Shown here: positions 31,497 to 44,194 of the stretch, piece by piece
How the letters are laid out: each line of letters opens with the position of its first letter
How positions within the stretch are numbered: the stretch's first letter is position 1
Assembly (NCBI GenBank): GCA_009733575.1
Contig: ML769401.1
Span: forward strand, 30,730-94,729
Direction of reading: 5' to 3'
From: Gymnopus androsaceus JB14
Lineage: Eukaryota > Basidiomycota > Agaricomycetes > Agaricales > Omphalotaceae
Length of the DNA stretch: 64,000 bases
The notes under the pieces: generated by a model
What the model saw: the letters and a program-made list of their open reading frames with translations, nothing else
Told to the model about the DNA's origin: nothing
The model's database searches: none
Position numbers and translations under genes: made by a program

Positions 31497-34400
31497 TCAC
31501 TGACTCGTGGTAAGCGGTTCATATGCCCATGCTTTCGCACCATCTTGTATGAAGCTTGACAAATCAAATCCATGAACTTCATTGAAGTGCGGCATATATC
31601 CTGCAATAGCGTCTGAGGCCTGAGATTGATTTACACCTACCCCCAGATCATGGAAACCATGCTGAAACGTGGATTCATCCATAGCTGATGGATTCAAGGC
31701 CATGTACTCGGCTGCGATCCAATCAAGCTCTGGAATATCGAAATTGGGTAGGGATTCGTTTGGAATACCGGCAATGTTGTCATTGTAATTTTCCTTTGGC
31801 AAAGGCGTTGCTGGACCTGCCATCCAAGAACGGAGCTTAGGAAGTAACTCGGTAGTAGCCTGAGACGACGAATGAGACATGTACGGTTGTTGGAACATGC
31901 TCTGATCGACATCTAGAGTAGATTTTGAGTGTGTTATACAGCTCCATTGTTCGAGTGAAATCCATAGGTAACTGCTGTTGCTGTGGTGGTGCGCCTGTAG
32001 ACGCCAAGTCTTGTTGGTGCATGTCCTCCGATGAAGGATGTAGGGTTTCCTATTATCGAGATAAAAGAAAAGAAGGTTACAGTGGAAGCAATAAAGAACG
32101 CACCTCGCGAACCAATTTTGTTGATGCTCCCAAGAAATCCGCTGCATTCCTCACATTGGATTCAGGATATCTCGCTATGCTCCCTGACCCCGATCCATCT
32201 TCGCTCCTTGATGCCACATTAGTTTCAGCATTGCTACCTTCTGCACTGGCCCGTTTTCTAAAACTCGCACTGTTCTTGAACACCGTCATCGACATATCAG
32301 CCTTATCCACCAATTGCGAGAGCCTCGCCAGTGCAGTGCTTGCACCCGGCCCATCGACTTGCGCGAGAAGCTCTACAGCATCTTTGAGACTGCGAAAAGC
32401 AAGCGTTGCGAGAGGGTGAAAAGGAGCGACAATGACGAACACAGCTTGGCAAACAGCCGCAGTGAACGCATGAAAAACGCAATACCAGATTCTGGAAGTG
32501 AGATCTATGAAAAACGATCAGCCCTAGGCCAGAAGTAGACGAGATTTTTCGATAAGTACATACTCGGGTGTAGGACAAACATGCCTCGTGCAATGTCGAC
32601 AGAGGGCTTTTGAAGACTGCTATCACAATACACAATCAGTTTAGAACTTGATTTTTCCAAGTAAAGAACCCACCGCGACAACTCTTTCAATGCTTTCTGT
32701 CCTTAGTCATTCCCTTGCGATCCATCAACATCGCTCTGCAAAAAGGCCCTCGGTGCATATGCAATTTCGCCGTGAAGATTCAGTATCGAAAAAGCACATC
32801 CTCTGCGAGTCCCGCTGTTCACACTCTGGCTTCCCCAGTCCCTTAAATCCACCCTCCTCATACGGATTATACCTTGTTCCCTCAGGGTACAACTCCCTTC
32901 CATAATGAAGCATCGACAGGCTGAGCCTACATGGGGAAAATGTAACCATTGTGGGGCGGAAAAGTAGAAATCGCTGATCTCGCGGTCGTATTGCATGATG
33001 GTGGAAATAGGTAGGACGTTTGATAGAGAAGACATCATCCATAATGCGCCCTAATAAAGTTCCCCAACGGAATTTGAAGATGTGCCACTTTGAATAGGAA
33101 TAGGTGCTGTTGGACGGGTCGCTATCGGAGGGTAGGGGAGTATCGCCACTGGTAGGCATTTTACAGTCAAAGTGAGCGTCGCTTAAAGCATATGGGCGAC
33201 CGACGGTAAACGATTGCTGTGAGATAGTTTAACATCAGTCCAACAGAAAATAGGGCAAAGTCTCACCAAACGGTCGTACACGTAGACTTCCCAAAATACT
33301 CTCCTCCGCTCCTCTAGGTCAGTTAAATTCCATCTGGACCCGTCCATATGGAGCCCTTGTGCTTGCATCGACCTAGCTGCCAAACCAAGCAGCTGCCACG
33401 CGTTCTCGACTCCTGATCCTTGATTGTTCGTACTGAGGTTAAACAGTGCCATTATATGCAAAGTTTGTACACCCTGTATTGTATGGACCTTTAGGCCCCC
33501 GTCCATAGTGCTATGGCTGTTAAGAGCGAAGGCCGCCAAACGAAAGAGCTCCATTGCTCGAGGTCGAACTAGTTCACGGGGTTGTTCTAGGTCGAAGTAT
33601 TGCCCGAGAGCAAGCACTATACCCACTAGAGCAACAGTATGATGATGGACGGGAGATGCGAGTGTTGAGGAATGGTTATAAATCGATGGAAGGTGAGTCG
33701 AGTAGAATTTTTCCTTGGGCACAATCTCATACCTACGATGGAAAATAAGTGAAAAGGAAGCAAAGAGATGTACATGAGACGCACATGAAAGAGAGATGCT
33801 GATAGTAAAGATTCGCAAGGCGTATACTTTCCTCATAAGGTGGAAAAGTACGCAAAGCAGCAAATATCTGTGCCTCAATGTCCTTCTTGAAATAATCGTC
33901 ATCCACTGCACCAATATTGGTCAGATAACATCACTATAGCTTGATTGGGAAACTCACGACTGGTAACCCCTACACCCTATGGAAGAGTCAATGAAACAGT
34001 TTGTTGGTAGGTTTTCTGCATACCTCTTTACCGGAACCCCACAAATGACTGTCTAAATACGCAGAACCACTGGACAAACCGATATATCGCGCGGAATTTT
34101 TTGGGTCAATAGTTAACGTCCCAAAGCCCGCAGTAAGTTCTGGATCTGAATCACCAGATGATTCATTGGCATTGGCTTCGGCATGCTTGGAAGAGTCGGG
34201 GGAAGCGCTTCTTGCTCGCTTTTTATTATTTGACTTGGCTTTTTTATGTTTGGCTGTACGAGGAAGCCCAGGTACATCGACTCCAGCACTAGAGAATCAG
34301 ATTTAGAGAGAAAATATAATAATGCAAAGCTCGATGCATACTCGATCAATGCAGCTTCAAGCTCTTGTATTCGCTTCGCCATTGCTGCGTCCCTGCTCAC

Positions 34401-34827
34401 AAAAACTGCAACCTCGGTTGAGCCTTTGCCTGATGATTCTCCACCTGCATCTGTATTCTGAGGCAGAGCTTGCTCTAATCTCTTCAAGAATCCGCGTTTA
34501 CCCTTCTGTAATGTCCCTTCGGCTGAACATTATTAAATGATTGTTAGAATTAATTTGCTCCAAGTAGAATACTCACGGCAGAGATTTCCGCACCCTCTTC
34601 TGATACACTGCGCACAAGGCCATACTCTAGAATTCGGATATGAACTCGATAATCACCTGTCAGAGCCCAAGTATTGTTACCTATCACATCTAACAAACGT
34701 CAGCCAGCATTCATACACTTATAGAAGGTGCGAACTTGAGCTTGAGTCTTCTACATTCCGCGCAAGAGGTTGCTTGAGATTTTTTGGGGTGTAGAGGCTG
34801 AGAGGAAGATGAGGAGCCTGAGTTCAT
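31497..34827 (-). CDS. Zn2Cys6 fungal-specific transcription factor
   Basis: The start at 34827 gives MNSGSSSSSQPLHPKKS. Joining 34736-34827, 34681-34689 and 34577-34626 yields CAECRRLKLKCDRVWPCAQC and then IRRGCGNLC, a Zn2Cys6 binuclear cluster (C-x2-C-x6-C-x5-C-x2-C-x8-C). A coiled-coil-like KRIQELEAALIE follows, then a basic KKAKSNNKKRARS tract. The middle carries the fungal transcription-factor homology region (LANLYYQH..., GVQTLHIMALF, AWQLLGLAARSMQAQGLHMDG, LEERRRVFWEVYVYDRL, VGRPYALSD). The C-terminus is Gln/Ser-rich, ending at 31497. Near 33005 an extra T (TATTTCC) shifts the frame from RPTY to STIMQYDREISDF, so the protein is interrupted as written. The target genes cannot be inferred; the FSH1-type hydrolase is its upstream neighbour. 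Confidence 0.82.
34681..34689 (-). other. Nine-base microexon in the Zn2Cys6 gene
   Basis: On the minus strand ATGTGATAG is bounded by acceptor gtttgttag and donor gtaaca. It supplies the third zinc-cluster cysteine (K-C-D-R), so the cluster exists only if it is spliced in. Confidence 0.8.
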
Positions 34828-35848
34828 GACCAAGTTCTAATGAGAGTTAGTACCTGCAAGCGCCGGCGCACCATGATCAAGCGGCAACCTGCCCTCAACG
34901 AGAATGACGAGAATGACTCAGTGATCACGGACGTGTGACTGAGCCGAAAAAGCTTAGGGAGGCTCTTTGAATTTCTGTATGTAACTATACCACGTTCTCA
35001 TACTCCTTTCAAGGAGCTGAAGATGAAGAGCATAACCGAGTAGACCTGATTCCGTTCGAGCCGAGGTAGAAGAATGGAGGAGTCACTGCATGATTCTTGG
35101 TTTCGTATGAAGGACTGAATTTTTTCTCCAATACGCATTGAGAAATGAAAACGGCATCACCGAGACCTATCGACATGAATCGATTTCGGGAATTCCTGGA
35201 CCAGCTGTCCAATGAATCTATAACTCTCTAAATTACAATGAAGATCTCCAAAATCGCCCATAACTACTTCATTACTTGCTCTACAGACAAGAAAAAGAAA
35301 CACGAAGGCCATCACCAGCTCACCAAAGCTTCGAAGCACCGTAAGATGATGCGCCGACTTTCTAGCAGTTCAAGACCAGACTCGAGGGAGGGACGAGCCT
35401 TGTAGACGATGGCGCTGGCCACTGCAAAATGACCTACAGGGCGTACGATGTGAACTACTCATTGCACTCGATTCAACGATTGCTTCACCAAGATAGTCGA
35501 AGAATAAAATTTCGGCGTCTTCATCGCGCGAGGTAATAACCCTATCATCTGGGGAACACCAGATTGTCAAGGATGATTGACGAAATTCCAGTCACAGTCT
35601 CGGTGACAATACCGAAAACGATGGTAATATCGACATCGCGGATTTCAAAGCAGAAGTTAGTCGACTTTGAAAAGAGCGTAGGTCGACTACCAAATACCGA
35701 GCCTTTTGAAAGTGGTCGTTAAGGGGTTATTTTGCTCCCTTATATCATTTGCACGATTTCGAAGTCTTTAGACGGTACGCTGCTTTGCTTTGGAAAAAGA
35801 GCTTTTTATTTTCAAACTTCTAAACCAATATATGTGCCGAAATCTGTT
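34828..35848. other. Intergenic region
   Basis: It contains the promoter side of the transcription factor gene and the 3' flank of the hydrolase gene. No gene is supported; short frames on both strands lack recognisable motifs. Confidence 0.45.
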
Positions 35849-37072
35849 TCATTCCAATACAGGCGTAACAGGTTCGTCAATTGGCGCGGCTATTCGGTTT
35901 GGCCCTGGTGTATCATCGCTTGGATTTCTCATGTAATTTGCAAGGAATCTTCGCCATGGGGTCTTGGTGGGTACGAAATGGCCTGTATCCATAGTTTTTT
36001 TAGAGTCACAAGCCATGAAGAGACACTATATACCTACCTCCTTCATGAAATTCCACTCGTGCATTCAACGACACATCTATCAGAGATTGAGACCATTCTG
36101 GAGTGACAATGATATCGTTATGGCCTATAACATGCAAGGTGGGTGTTTTGTAATTTGGTGTGAGCAGCGATGCGCCCAAGGGGTCGATAGGCTTGTACCC
36201 CGCTACAGAGATGCAGAATTCACTACATAACAAGGATTTAATGCAATGAATAACGTAACGGGGGGAGGATACACGAACAAAGGCGGATGTGGGGCTTTAC
36301 CATCGTCGAGGAACTTGGGGTATGCTTGTGGTTTCTCGAGCTACACGGCAAACGATTCGGATGAGCATGGAATAGGAAATGCTACAGAGTCCAGACGTAC
36401 GAGACCAGAAAGCAGAGCAGCTAATACGGCTCCTTGACTTTTCAGTCGAGATTTGAGCTAATGCTTTTCTTCACATATTCCATCGTACCTGAATCCTAAC
36501 ACACCCTAATAAGTAAGTAAGTATAGGTATTCCAGATCAATCACCGACGCCCGTACCAAGAGATGAGGAATCAACGTACGTCAAACTTCTTCTCCTTCAG
36601 CACATCCTTCAAGAACATCAACGTAACTTCCAATCCCGTAGAGATATTCTTACGCCCCTCAGCATCATGTATATTCTGGGTTTTCCACCACCCACGCTGA
36701 GGTTCGCTCTTGGGTGGGAGGGCATCGAAACCGATAAAGTAGCCCATCTCGGACGGGTCTGGAAGATCGACTGGCTGGAGAACATGTGGGGCATCGATGA
36801 ATACTGTTTGGATGTTATGCGAGATTAATTAAGCAGATGGATTAGCATAAATGTACCCATTTCGACCTCGGGACATAGTGCGCGGACAGCTGTGAGCTGG
36901 CGATCGGATTATCTTAGCTCGGGGCTCTTGAGAGAAAGCCGCACTTACCTTCTTCGCGAACATGCTGGCATTCTGTGAATACCTTGACACGATGGTCAGA
37001 ATGCTTTTGGACGCGAAAACTTTTGTGGAATCACCCGTGTAGAACGAGAACTCTTTTTTGAATCGTAGCCAT
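35849..37072 (-). CDS. FSH1: FSH1-family serine hydrolase
   Basis: The gene is spliced from at least seven exons, beginning 37035-37072 and 36949-36982 (MATIQKRVLVLHG-YSQNASMFAKK). It continues LTAVRALCPEVEMVFIDAPH and VLQPVDLPDPSEMGYF, the nucleophile motif GFSQG (formed across an intron), AVLAALLSGL, PPFEFCISVAGYKP, TLHVIGHNDIIV (catalytic Asp) and EFHEGGHFVPTK (catalytic His), ending at TGA 35849-35851. Every join keeps frame. The FSH family are small cytosolic alpha/beta hydrolases; the substrate is unknown here. The intron 1 donor gtgatt gives an apparent in-frame TGA in unspliced sequence, and one intron uses the gttcgt donor. The neighbour on the same strand is UPF3. Confidence 0.88.
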
Positions 37073-37589
37073 GATGGTAGTAGAAGATCAAGATTGAATT
37101 TCGTGTCGTTGACAGTGACAGACGCGTAACGAAACCCGCAGCGCTTATTTGAGCAACACCAGACAACATTGAATAATATTTAGAGTATGTACAGGATAAC
37201 ATAAAACATACAACAGGAAGAGAAAGGAAATCGGCCAACTGAAGCTCAACCGAAAGTCAACCAGGTAAGAGTACTATAGCAGTGTGAAGGAGAGATTTAG
37301 CGAACCGACGGTCTAAATCTCTCTTTGATAAAGTGCGCGTCGGGTTAGTAAATGCCAACTCGTAAACATGCCGGTGTCGTAGACATGAAGGAAGTAGCAG
37401 AATATGCTCGCCAGTCGGACTATGCAGTCTCAAGGTAAGTAGTAAAGTACTGTAACCGATCCTTTGAGGCTGCTGTCGGCCATCGTTTCAATCTAAAGCT
37501 AGACAAATTGACGAAATGGATTTCCTCAGTACAACAAGAATATAGAGGATTCGACATACCTTTCTGAATCTTAAACCACACTCCCATCA
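37073..37589. other. Intergenic region
   Basis: A short plus-strand frame from 37351 (MPTRKHAGVVDMKEVAEYAR, then a gtaagt donor) could be a first exon, but no continuing exon was found. Confidence 0.35.
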
Positions 37590-39365
37590 TCACCCAGGTC
37601 GTCCAGCTCCAGCCGTACTCGCATTCGGTGCACCTGGGCCACCACCACCACCACCACCACCTCGTCCCCTTCCGCGCCCTCGTCTTCCCCCACGAGCACC
37701 CGAGCCACCTTCAAGATTCACTGCAGGATTATTCATAGAAGATCCAGATGCAGATTCATCTCCAATACCGGCACTACGTTGCAGTACTACCGCCGGAGTA
37801 GAATTATTGGTGTTGTTATTCAGTCCTCCATCTGAGACTGCGGCTGGGGCGCGTTGAAGAATGCTAGGCACCTTCGGGATAGCAGGTGCAGCAGGCGCTC
37901 CACCACCGACACTGTTCTTACGCTTAGCACGGTCGCGTTTCGGAGAGGTCGGATTAGGTTTGGATGAATCTTTGGCTGCTCCAGATGCAGACCCAGGCCC
38001 AGATGCTTGAGCTTGGTCAGCCGAAGCACCTTCCCTCTCCCTTTCCTTTTCGCGTTCACGCTCTCTGCGAGACTTGCGTTCTCCCGCGCTTACACCTGCA
38101 CCACTAAGAGCTGCCTCGAATTGACGGGAAGCCAAACCCAGGATGGGACGACTACGTCGAGGAGCTGCAGCAGCAGCAGCAGTCGAAGATGTTGCGTCGG
38201 GTTGTGATTCGGAGGATGGCGTAATAGTCGCAGGAGGAGGAGCTACGGATGGGTTCGCAAGCACCTTCACTGGAGGAGGAGGTTGGGCCGATTGTTGGTG
38301 CCGTGTGCCTTTGGGTGGTTTACCTGGTCTCGCAGGAGGTCCAACTGCCGCAGGAACAGAGGCACCAGGTCCTGAGCTGGATGCGCCATTGGCATTAGAG
38401 CCTGGGACAGCTTTCTTGTTATTGGGCGCCTTCTTATTTGAAGCCGATGCTTCAGTGGTAGATTTACCACCCTTCTTCTTCATGGCGTCATCCTTCCGAG
38501 CAGAGTCGTGGGTTGTATTACGCATGATGGCGACCTTGTCTTTGATTGTCGATTTCTCCTTGACGGTGCTCTTCTCGGCCTTTAGTGCCTCAAGAAGCGG
38601 AGTCGTCTTGGGTTGCGGAACTGGCTGTGTGGAAGCAACTGGAAATGCGATTAAAATTAATCCGAAAGATTTAGAATGATACGAACTGAGAGCTTCGATC
38701 GATACTGGTTCAGCGTTGGCAGATGCGGCCAAGGATTCAACGAAGGAGAATGTAATTCTCGTCTGTGCATACTGTCAGACTTTTCGCCAGAGATAACTCA
38801 TGTTCCTCACCTTTCTCAATCGTGCCATTACGAGCATCAGCTTTCTTCTTTTCCGGCGGCATCCTTTTGAAACGGCGCAAACTCTACAACGGCCTGCGAT
38901 TCGTTTCCTGCGAAATCTTCATCTATATATCATCCAGTTTCTGATAAACCGGTAATACCTGATTTATCTCTAAACAAATGCCCGTCGTAGTCTCTACTGA
39001 AAAGAGCTAGTTGCTCTTCATTCTTAAAGGCGATATACGCGCGAGAAGGGATATTCTCCTTGTTCAAGCTACAATACAGTTATAAGTAGAAACTCTGGTA
39101 GAAAAAGACAACCTACTCACCGACTTCGAAACTTTCCAGGATAATAAACCTTCCAAGTAACCGTCTCGTCCGATACCCAGGTCTGAACGCTCTGCCAGAA
39201 TATTTCTTCTGGTAAATTGGGAGGCAACTTGCGAACGACAGTCTTTAATCTTTCTGCATGCTGAGCGACTTTTTCTTTGCGTTCTCTGTCTCGTTCCTTC
39301 TTCTCGCGTTCCTTTTCCTTCTTGGATTTGGTAGGCGGCACAGTCGTAGTTGTGGTCGAAGCCAT
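37590..39365 (-). CDS. UPF3: UPF3 nonsense-mediated mRNA decay factor (frame-disrupted)
   Basis: The start at 39365 (MASTTTTTVPPTKSKK; a second ATG lies at 39371) leads into an Arg/Lys/Glu-rich helix and the Smg4/UPF3 RNP fold: VVRKLPPNLPEEIFWQSVQT, VTWKVYYPGKF, NKENIPSRAYIAFKNEEQL, VVEFAPFQK, then PPEKKKADARNGTIEK and SFVESLAASANAEPVSIEAL. In UPF3 this fold binds UPF2. The C-terminal half is low-complexity, with EREKERERE repeats, and ends in an RG/Gly-rich tail (GGRRGRGRGRG). Two extra bases break the frame: a G near 38863 between FQK and MPPEKKK, and a C near 38752 between DENYI and SFVESL. The conserved motif is perfect on both sides of each break. One intron uses a gttcgt donor. Confidence 0.85.
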
Positions 39366-39371
39366 GATCAT

Positions 39372-39980
39372 ATCAGGAAGCCGCCGGCAATTGGTCCGGC
39401 AAGCGGGGTTTGAATGTAGGCGCCCACCTTTATAGCGAATTTTTTTCTCTGTGCATCCTTCATCCCGGACGACGATGTAACTTCTGTTTTTACAGTGCAA
39501 CCTCGGTACGTATTGAAGACGAGAGCTTTTCGTGTCAGCCAGAGGGTCTCGAGGTACTCTGAGGGACTCGCATCCTATAATACCTTCTGCTCGGCGACAA
39601 ATTTCTCGGTCCAATTCTCCTCCAAAAAAAAAAATCTGTGAGTGTTTTCTCCGACGTTTCTTTCTCTCTTTCTTGATGAACAAAAAGTCACAATCAAGCT
39701 CAACAGTATGATATCCATGATTACTTTCTTTACTTCTGCAATTCTGAACTTTCTTTTTTCGAGCCTTTTCAACTTTGTACATTTTTACTGACTTTATACA
39801 TCTCATAGGACCGAGCTCAGCCTGTAATGGACAGCGGAGGAGGAGAGAGAAAGGCTTCATCATCATGTACAGAATTATTATTGTTTGTTCGTTGAGTGCC
39901 AGGAATACATTATAATTATACTACAAAATCTACTGCACAGTCTGACAACATCGAAAGGAAAAGATAATACATGGACAGAC
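39372..39980. other. Intergenic region between two minus-strand genes
   Basis: It includes the 5' flank of UPF3 and the 3' flank of the kinase gene. No gene is supported. Confidence 0.4.
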
Positions 39981-42900
39981 TCAGAAAGACGTCAAACGCT
40001 TGAACTTTTTCCAAAGACGGCTTCCTAGCGAACGCCTTTTCGCGGCATTCTTCACTTTCGATTCCGTCGTTTCCTTCCCATTCGTCCAACCCTCCTCATT
40101 ATGCACAGATATAGGTCGTCGTTTATGCAATCTCCGACTACCGTTCCCTGTATGCTGCGAGCTCTGACTCTGAGGCTTTCGTTGTTGAGGCGTTGAGAGA
40201 CGATGGAAAGGGTCTTCGAAAGCCAAACCCAATATTCCGTCTTCTGCGTGTATTCTGGCCGGTTCTTCGGTAGCTCCAGTAGCTCCAGTGTCTTCTCGTA
40301 CACCGTGCACTCCAGAAAAAGAGCAAGCACGTCGTGCACGCATCTCAACCTCTTTCCCTTCCTTGCGTGAGATGGTGCCACATCCCTTGGATGTCATGAT
40401 CCCAGCCCAAGACGACCTATGCAGCCGACTCGACGAAGTCATCGGTACCGCCTCTACAGCTGGTTGCCCTTGTCTCATATCCGCCTCGGTCGAAACATGC
40501 AGAGTCTGAGTCAGCTGAGCGCTGCTCGCGTTTTCGCTCTGCTGTTGGTATCGGTGTTCATGGTCCCAGTCGCGACGGTGAAATCCCTATTCCCAATGTC
40601 CCCACTATCCATAGCAATCAACACCGCCTTCGTCAGCTCGTTCTCCAAGAACGGACTCCACTTTGGTAGTGGTGGCGTAGCAGGAGGAGCACTACTTTGT
40701 CCACGTCTACTTCCACCAGGGTAGCCATGGTCACTATAATGACCACGACGCATAGCCAAGGCATTAGCCTGCGCCATCATCTTCGTCCCTGTTGAGCGTC
40801 CCAGTGTCGCCGTATGTGCATGTCCCGTCTGGATGTGGTTCCGCGGTGTATATGGGAGGGGAAAGGGATCTGTGGCTCGACGAGTCTGGTATTCGTTCCG
40901 CATGCGGTCTAGCTCGTGTGAGGAAAACGGTAGTACGCCGATATCACCCGCTCTTGCAACAGGGACTGGACTGGCGGAGGCAGGAGAAGCTGCTAGAACG
41001 GGGGTCTCAACTGTAGTTGATGATGACGATGACCGCTTCATGGCAGACGCGGAACGCGATCGTGAGCGGGGCAAGACTAAAAGAGAACGCGACTTGTGCT
41101 TCATAGCTGCGGTGAAAGAGCTGGGAGGGCCTCGAGTAGGGAAGTGAAGCGGAGCGGAGAAACGTCTTTTCGCGTTCTGAGTGCTAGTACCATCATGTTT
41201 CTCTCTATCTTGCTCCTGTTCCTTCTTCGATCCAGAACTGGAAAAGGAGCCAGAGAATGAGAAACGTTTCTTCGTCTGCTTACCCCTGCTTCTATGGTTA
41301 TCGTCAATATGTGGAAGCGCGTCTGCTGCGCTCTCGACCAGCTTGGGTCGTTCAAGCGTTTCTCCGGGTATCATAGGGGTGTCAGGTAGTGCCAGAAGAG
41401 GATTACAACTCGGACGTTCAATGATGCTCGGCACTCGAGATAGAGAATACTGAAACGATGAACGCCGTTTCTTCTTCTCCTCCATCGGAAGTGAAATGGT
41501 CTCGCGCCGGGGTCTGAAGAACGATAGATCTGTATCGTCTTCTTCGTCCATACTACCAGTTTCGACCACGAAAGCGTTCGACGAACCCGGAGCATCACTG
41601 GCAACCTCGAAATCGGGAGAAGCACAGTGTTGTTGCCCCGAATTTAAACTTTCGATGTCCGGAATATCGAGAGTCTCCCCTTCCTGTGCGAGGACGCTGG
41701 AGGCACTATCATTAGTAGTATCTCCGTTATCGGTCCTAACGTCATCTTTGGGCACGGATGGTTCCGATTTCGCAACACTCTGCACATCGAAACATGCTAA
41801 GGAATTCAACGACTGGAATGCGACAGTGGATTCGAAAGGATGATGGAGCGGCGGTGGTTGAGGCGAGTATGGGTTAGGTAGAGTCCCGTAAGATTCGGAT
41901 GGGTAGATGTGTTCATCAGGCCTTGGGATCCAGGGATTCCAAATCTCGACATCGTCCTCGTCATCAGTATCCTCATTGGAATAACCGTCGACATCCGACT
42001 CTGCAGCCTGAATGTCTGCCACCTGGTATTCCGGATGCGTGCCCGCCTCCATCTCCTGTTCCATGAATGCAGGATAAAGCGAAGCTGTCGACGGGAATGG
42101 CTGTAATGGGCTAACGGGACTATCCGCTCCGTTTTCTTCCTCCTCCCCTCCACTCCCTATGCTTGCTTCTGCTCCCATTCCAACGTCGTCCAAGTGAAGA
42201 AATGAGTTGGATGGGTAGAAGCTTGAAGAGTACAACTTCTCCTTCAAGGAATTCACAGAAACTGATATTGTTTTCCGCAAGCTAGGAGCCATCTCGGCTT
42301 GAGAGTTCAAAGAGCTCGTACTGGGAGATGGGGTATGCCAGCGAAGAGAATCATCTGCATCAAAACCTTCCCTGGGTACAGGCCAAGTGACTCGGAGACA
42401 GCCTTCCAAGCGAGACGGTCTGCAACGAGTCTCCAAACAATCACCTTTCCCTTCTACCGAGTCTGAGTTGATCCTCGGAGACTGAGCGATACCCAACGAA
42501 GTATCCGGATCCAGCGATACTTCTGGAGGACTAGGTAGCGGAGGATACTCCAGAGCAGCAATCTCATTCCATAGGTGCGAAATGGGGCTGAAAAAAGTGT
42601 GATTTTTCACGTCTTCGCCTGACAGGCGATCGGATACACGGTCAACAAGGAGCTATGAACTTATGAGCTGGCTGTCCAAGGATATCCTGATAAGACTTAC
42701 AGCTCGTATCAGGGCCTGCAATTGCAGGATCGAATCTCGTTCATCGTCATGATCGCATTCCTTGACTTCCGCTACAAGTTTCTCCATCGCACCGAACGTC
42801 AAACTAAAATCGCCCAAACTTCTGCGCTTCATCTTCTGGCCAAGTTCTCCACCTTGTGAAGGAGGAGTCATCAAGAACGGCGCATTCCCTGTCGCAAGCT

Positions 42901-44194
42901 CGTACATCAACACCCCAAAGCTCCACCAATCTGCTCGCGAATCGTATATAATAAGCCCCGCGCGATTCCGACGTACCAGCTCTGGCGCGGCATACAACGG
43001 AGTGAACGTGATGAGATCGTGGGGGTTTAATACGATGGAATGAAACGTTTTTGTTGCTCGAGAATCTGGAAGGACAGGGAAGCCGTCATAATTGAAACTG
43101 AATGGAAGACTGGCTGATGCGCCGAAGTCTGCTATCTGTGAAGAAGGATGCGAATTTAGCTCTACCGATTCTGGGGCGCGAAATACAACTTACAACGACA
43201 TGTCCAACTGAGGATACCATGATGTTGGCTGGCTTGATATCTTGGTGAACTATTCCGCTTTGGTGCAGGAACAAAAGGCCTAAAACCATTTCAGCGGCTA
43301 CAAGACAGAGACAGGGAGCGTAGTGATTTGAATTAGAATTCGGAAGATTTGGAGAGGAAGAACTGAGAGAGATTGGGAGAGACTTTGAGATCGGGACCTT
43401 TGCGTTGGAAGGTGTGTGTAGTCGAAGTCGAGCAGCTGTCACTGGATTGGCCAGCGAGACAGGGTGATATTCCTGAAATCGATGTTTGTTAGAGGATGAC
43501 TGAAAGAGGTAAATTGCGGCGAACCAAGACTAGAAATACAAAATTATCATTTTGAAAACTTTCGGACATCTTCTGAAGGAAAGATACACCCTGAAAGCTT
43601 TGGGATTTTTTCGCGTCACTATACTTGATCGTATCCGCTATCCAGCGCAGAGCCCGAAGCTCCCTCTTCACTTCCTCGACACCATCCCGATGCATATAGC
43701 GCTTGCTTAGAACCTTGATGGCGTGAAGACTGTTACTGCCGGTAGCTTCATTGCTCAGATTCCCCAGCAGTACTTTTCCATATGAACCACAGCCAACAGT
43801 CCCAATGAGATCAAAGCATGAGATTGACCGACAGAGAACCGGCGACGCTGTGGTTTCTTCTTGACTTGTAAAAATCGGCGAGTAGTTTGGAGTTGAAGGA
43901 AGGAGTTTGGGATGGATTCGAATGAGCGAAATTGGTGCTCGAATAGCAGTCTAAATTAGAATTTTGAGCGAGATTAAGCATCGACGTATTTTGTTGCAGA
44001 GGATGCTTGTGTGGCGCAAGAGAAAGACTAGACTTGGGCGTGCTCAAAGGGAAAGGTACAGGCGAGTTTTTTGGATGGTAATAAGAAGTATTTGTATCTT
44101 GTTTTGAGAAGTTTAAACTGGGCGAGAACGCCAAGTGTCCTGAGGTCGAATCGAACAAAGCTTCAATCGCTTCGGAGTCTGTCAAGTCTGGCAT
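39981..44194 (-). CDS. Large Ser/Thr protein kinase with long C-terminal extension
   Basis: The kinase domain (about 43830 to 42600) shows FDLIGTVGCGSYGKVLLGN (Gly loop), HAIKVLSKRYM (catalytic Lys), VHQDIKPANIM (catalytic loop, His-Gln-Asp in place of His-Arg-Asp), IADFGAS (DFG) and LYAAPELV, then DWWSFGVLMYELATG. The layout is AGC-like; the substrate is unknown. The start at 44194 (MPDLTDSEAIEALFDS) and the first intron are tentative. Downstream of the kinase about 850 residues are Ser/Pro-rich and disordered, ending LGSRLWKKFKRLTSF at 39981, a basic amphipathic end. A missing base near 40577 moves the frame from NRDFTVATG to HRRDWDHEHRYQQQSENASS. Loss of the HRD Arg suggests activation-loop phosphorylation is not required. 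Confidence 0.8.

Noticed and set aside
35964..36230. Plus-strand frame MVGTKW...
   Set aside because: Overlaps the well-supported minus-strand serine hydrolase exons.
38143..38679. Plus-strand 178-codon frame
   Set aside because: Antisense of the low-complexity UPF3 C-terminus.
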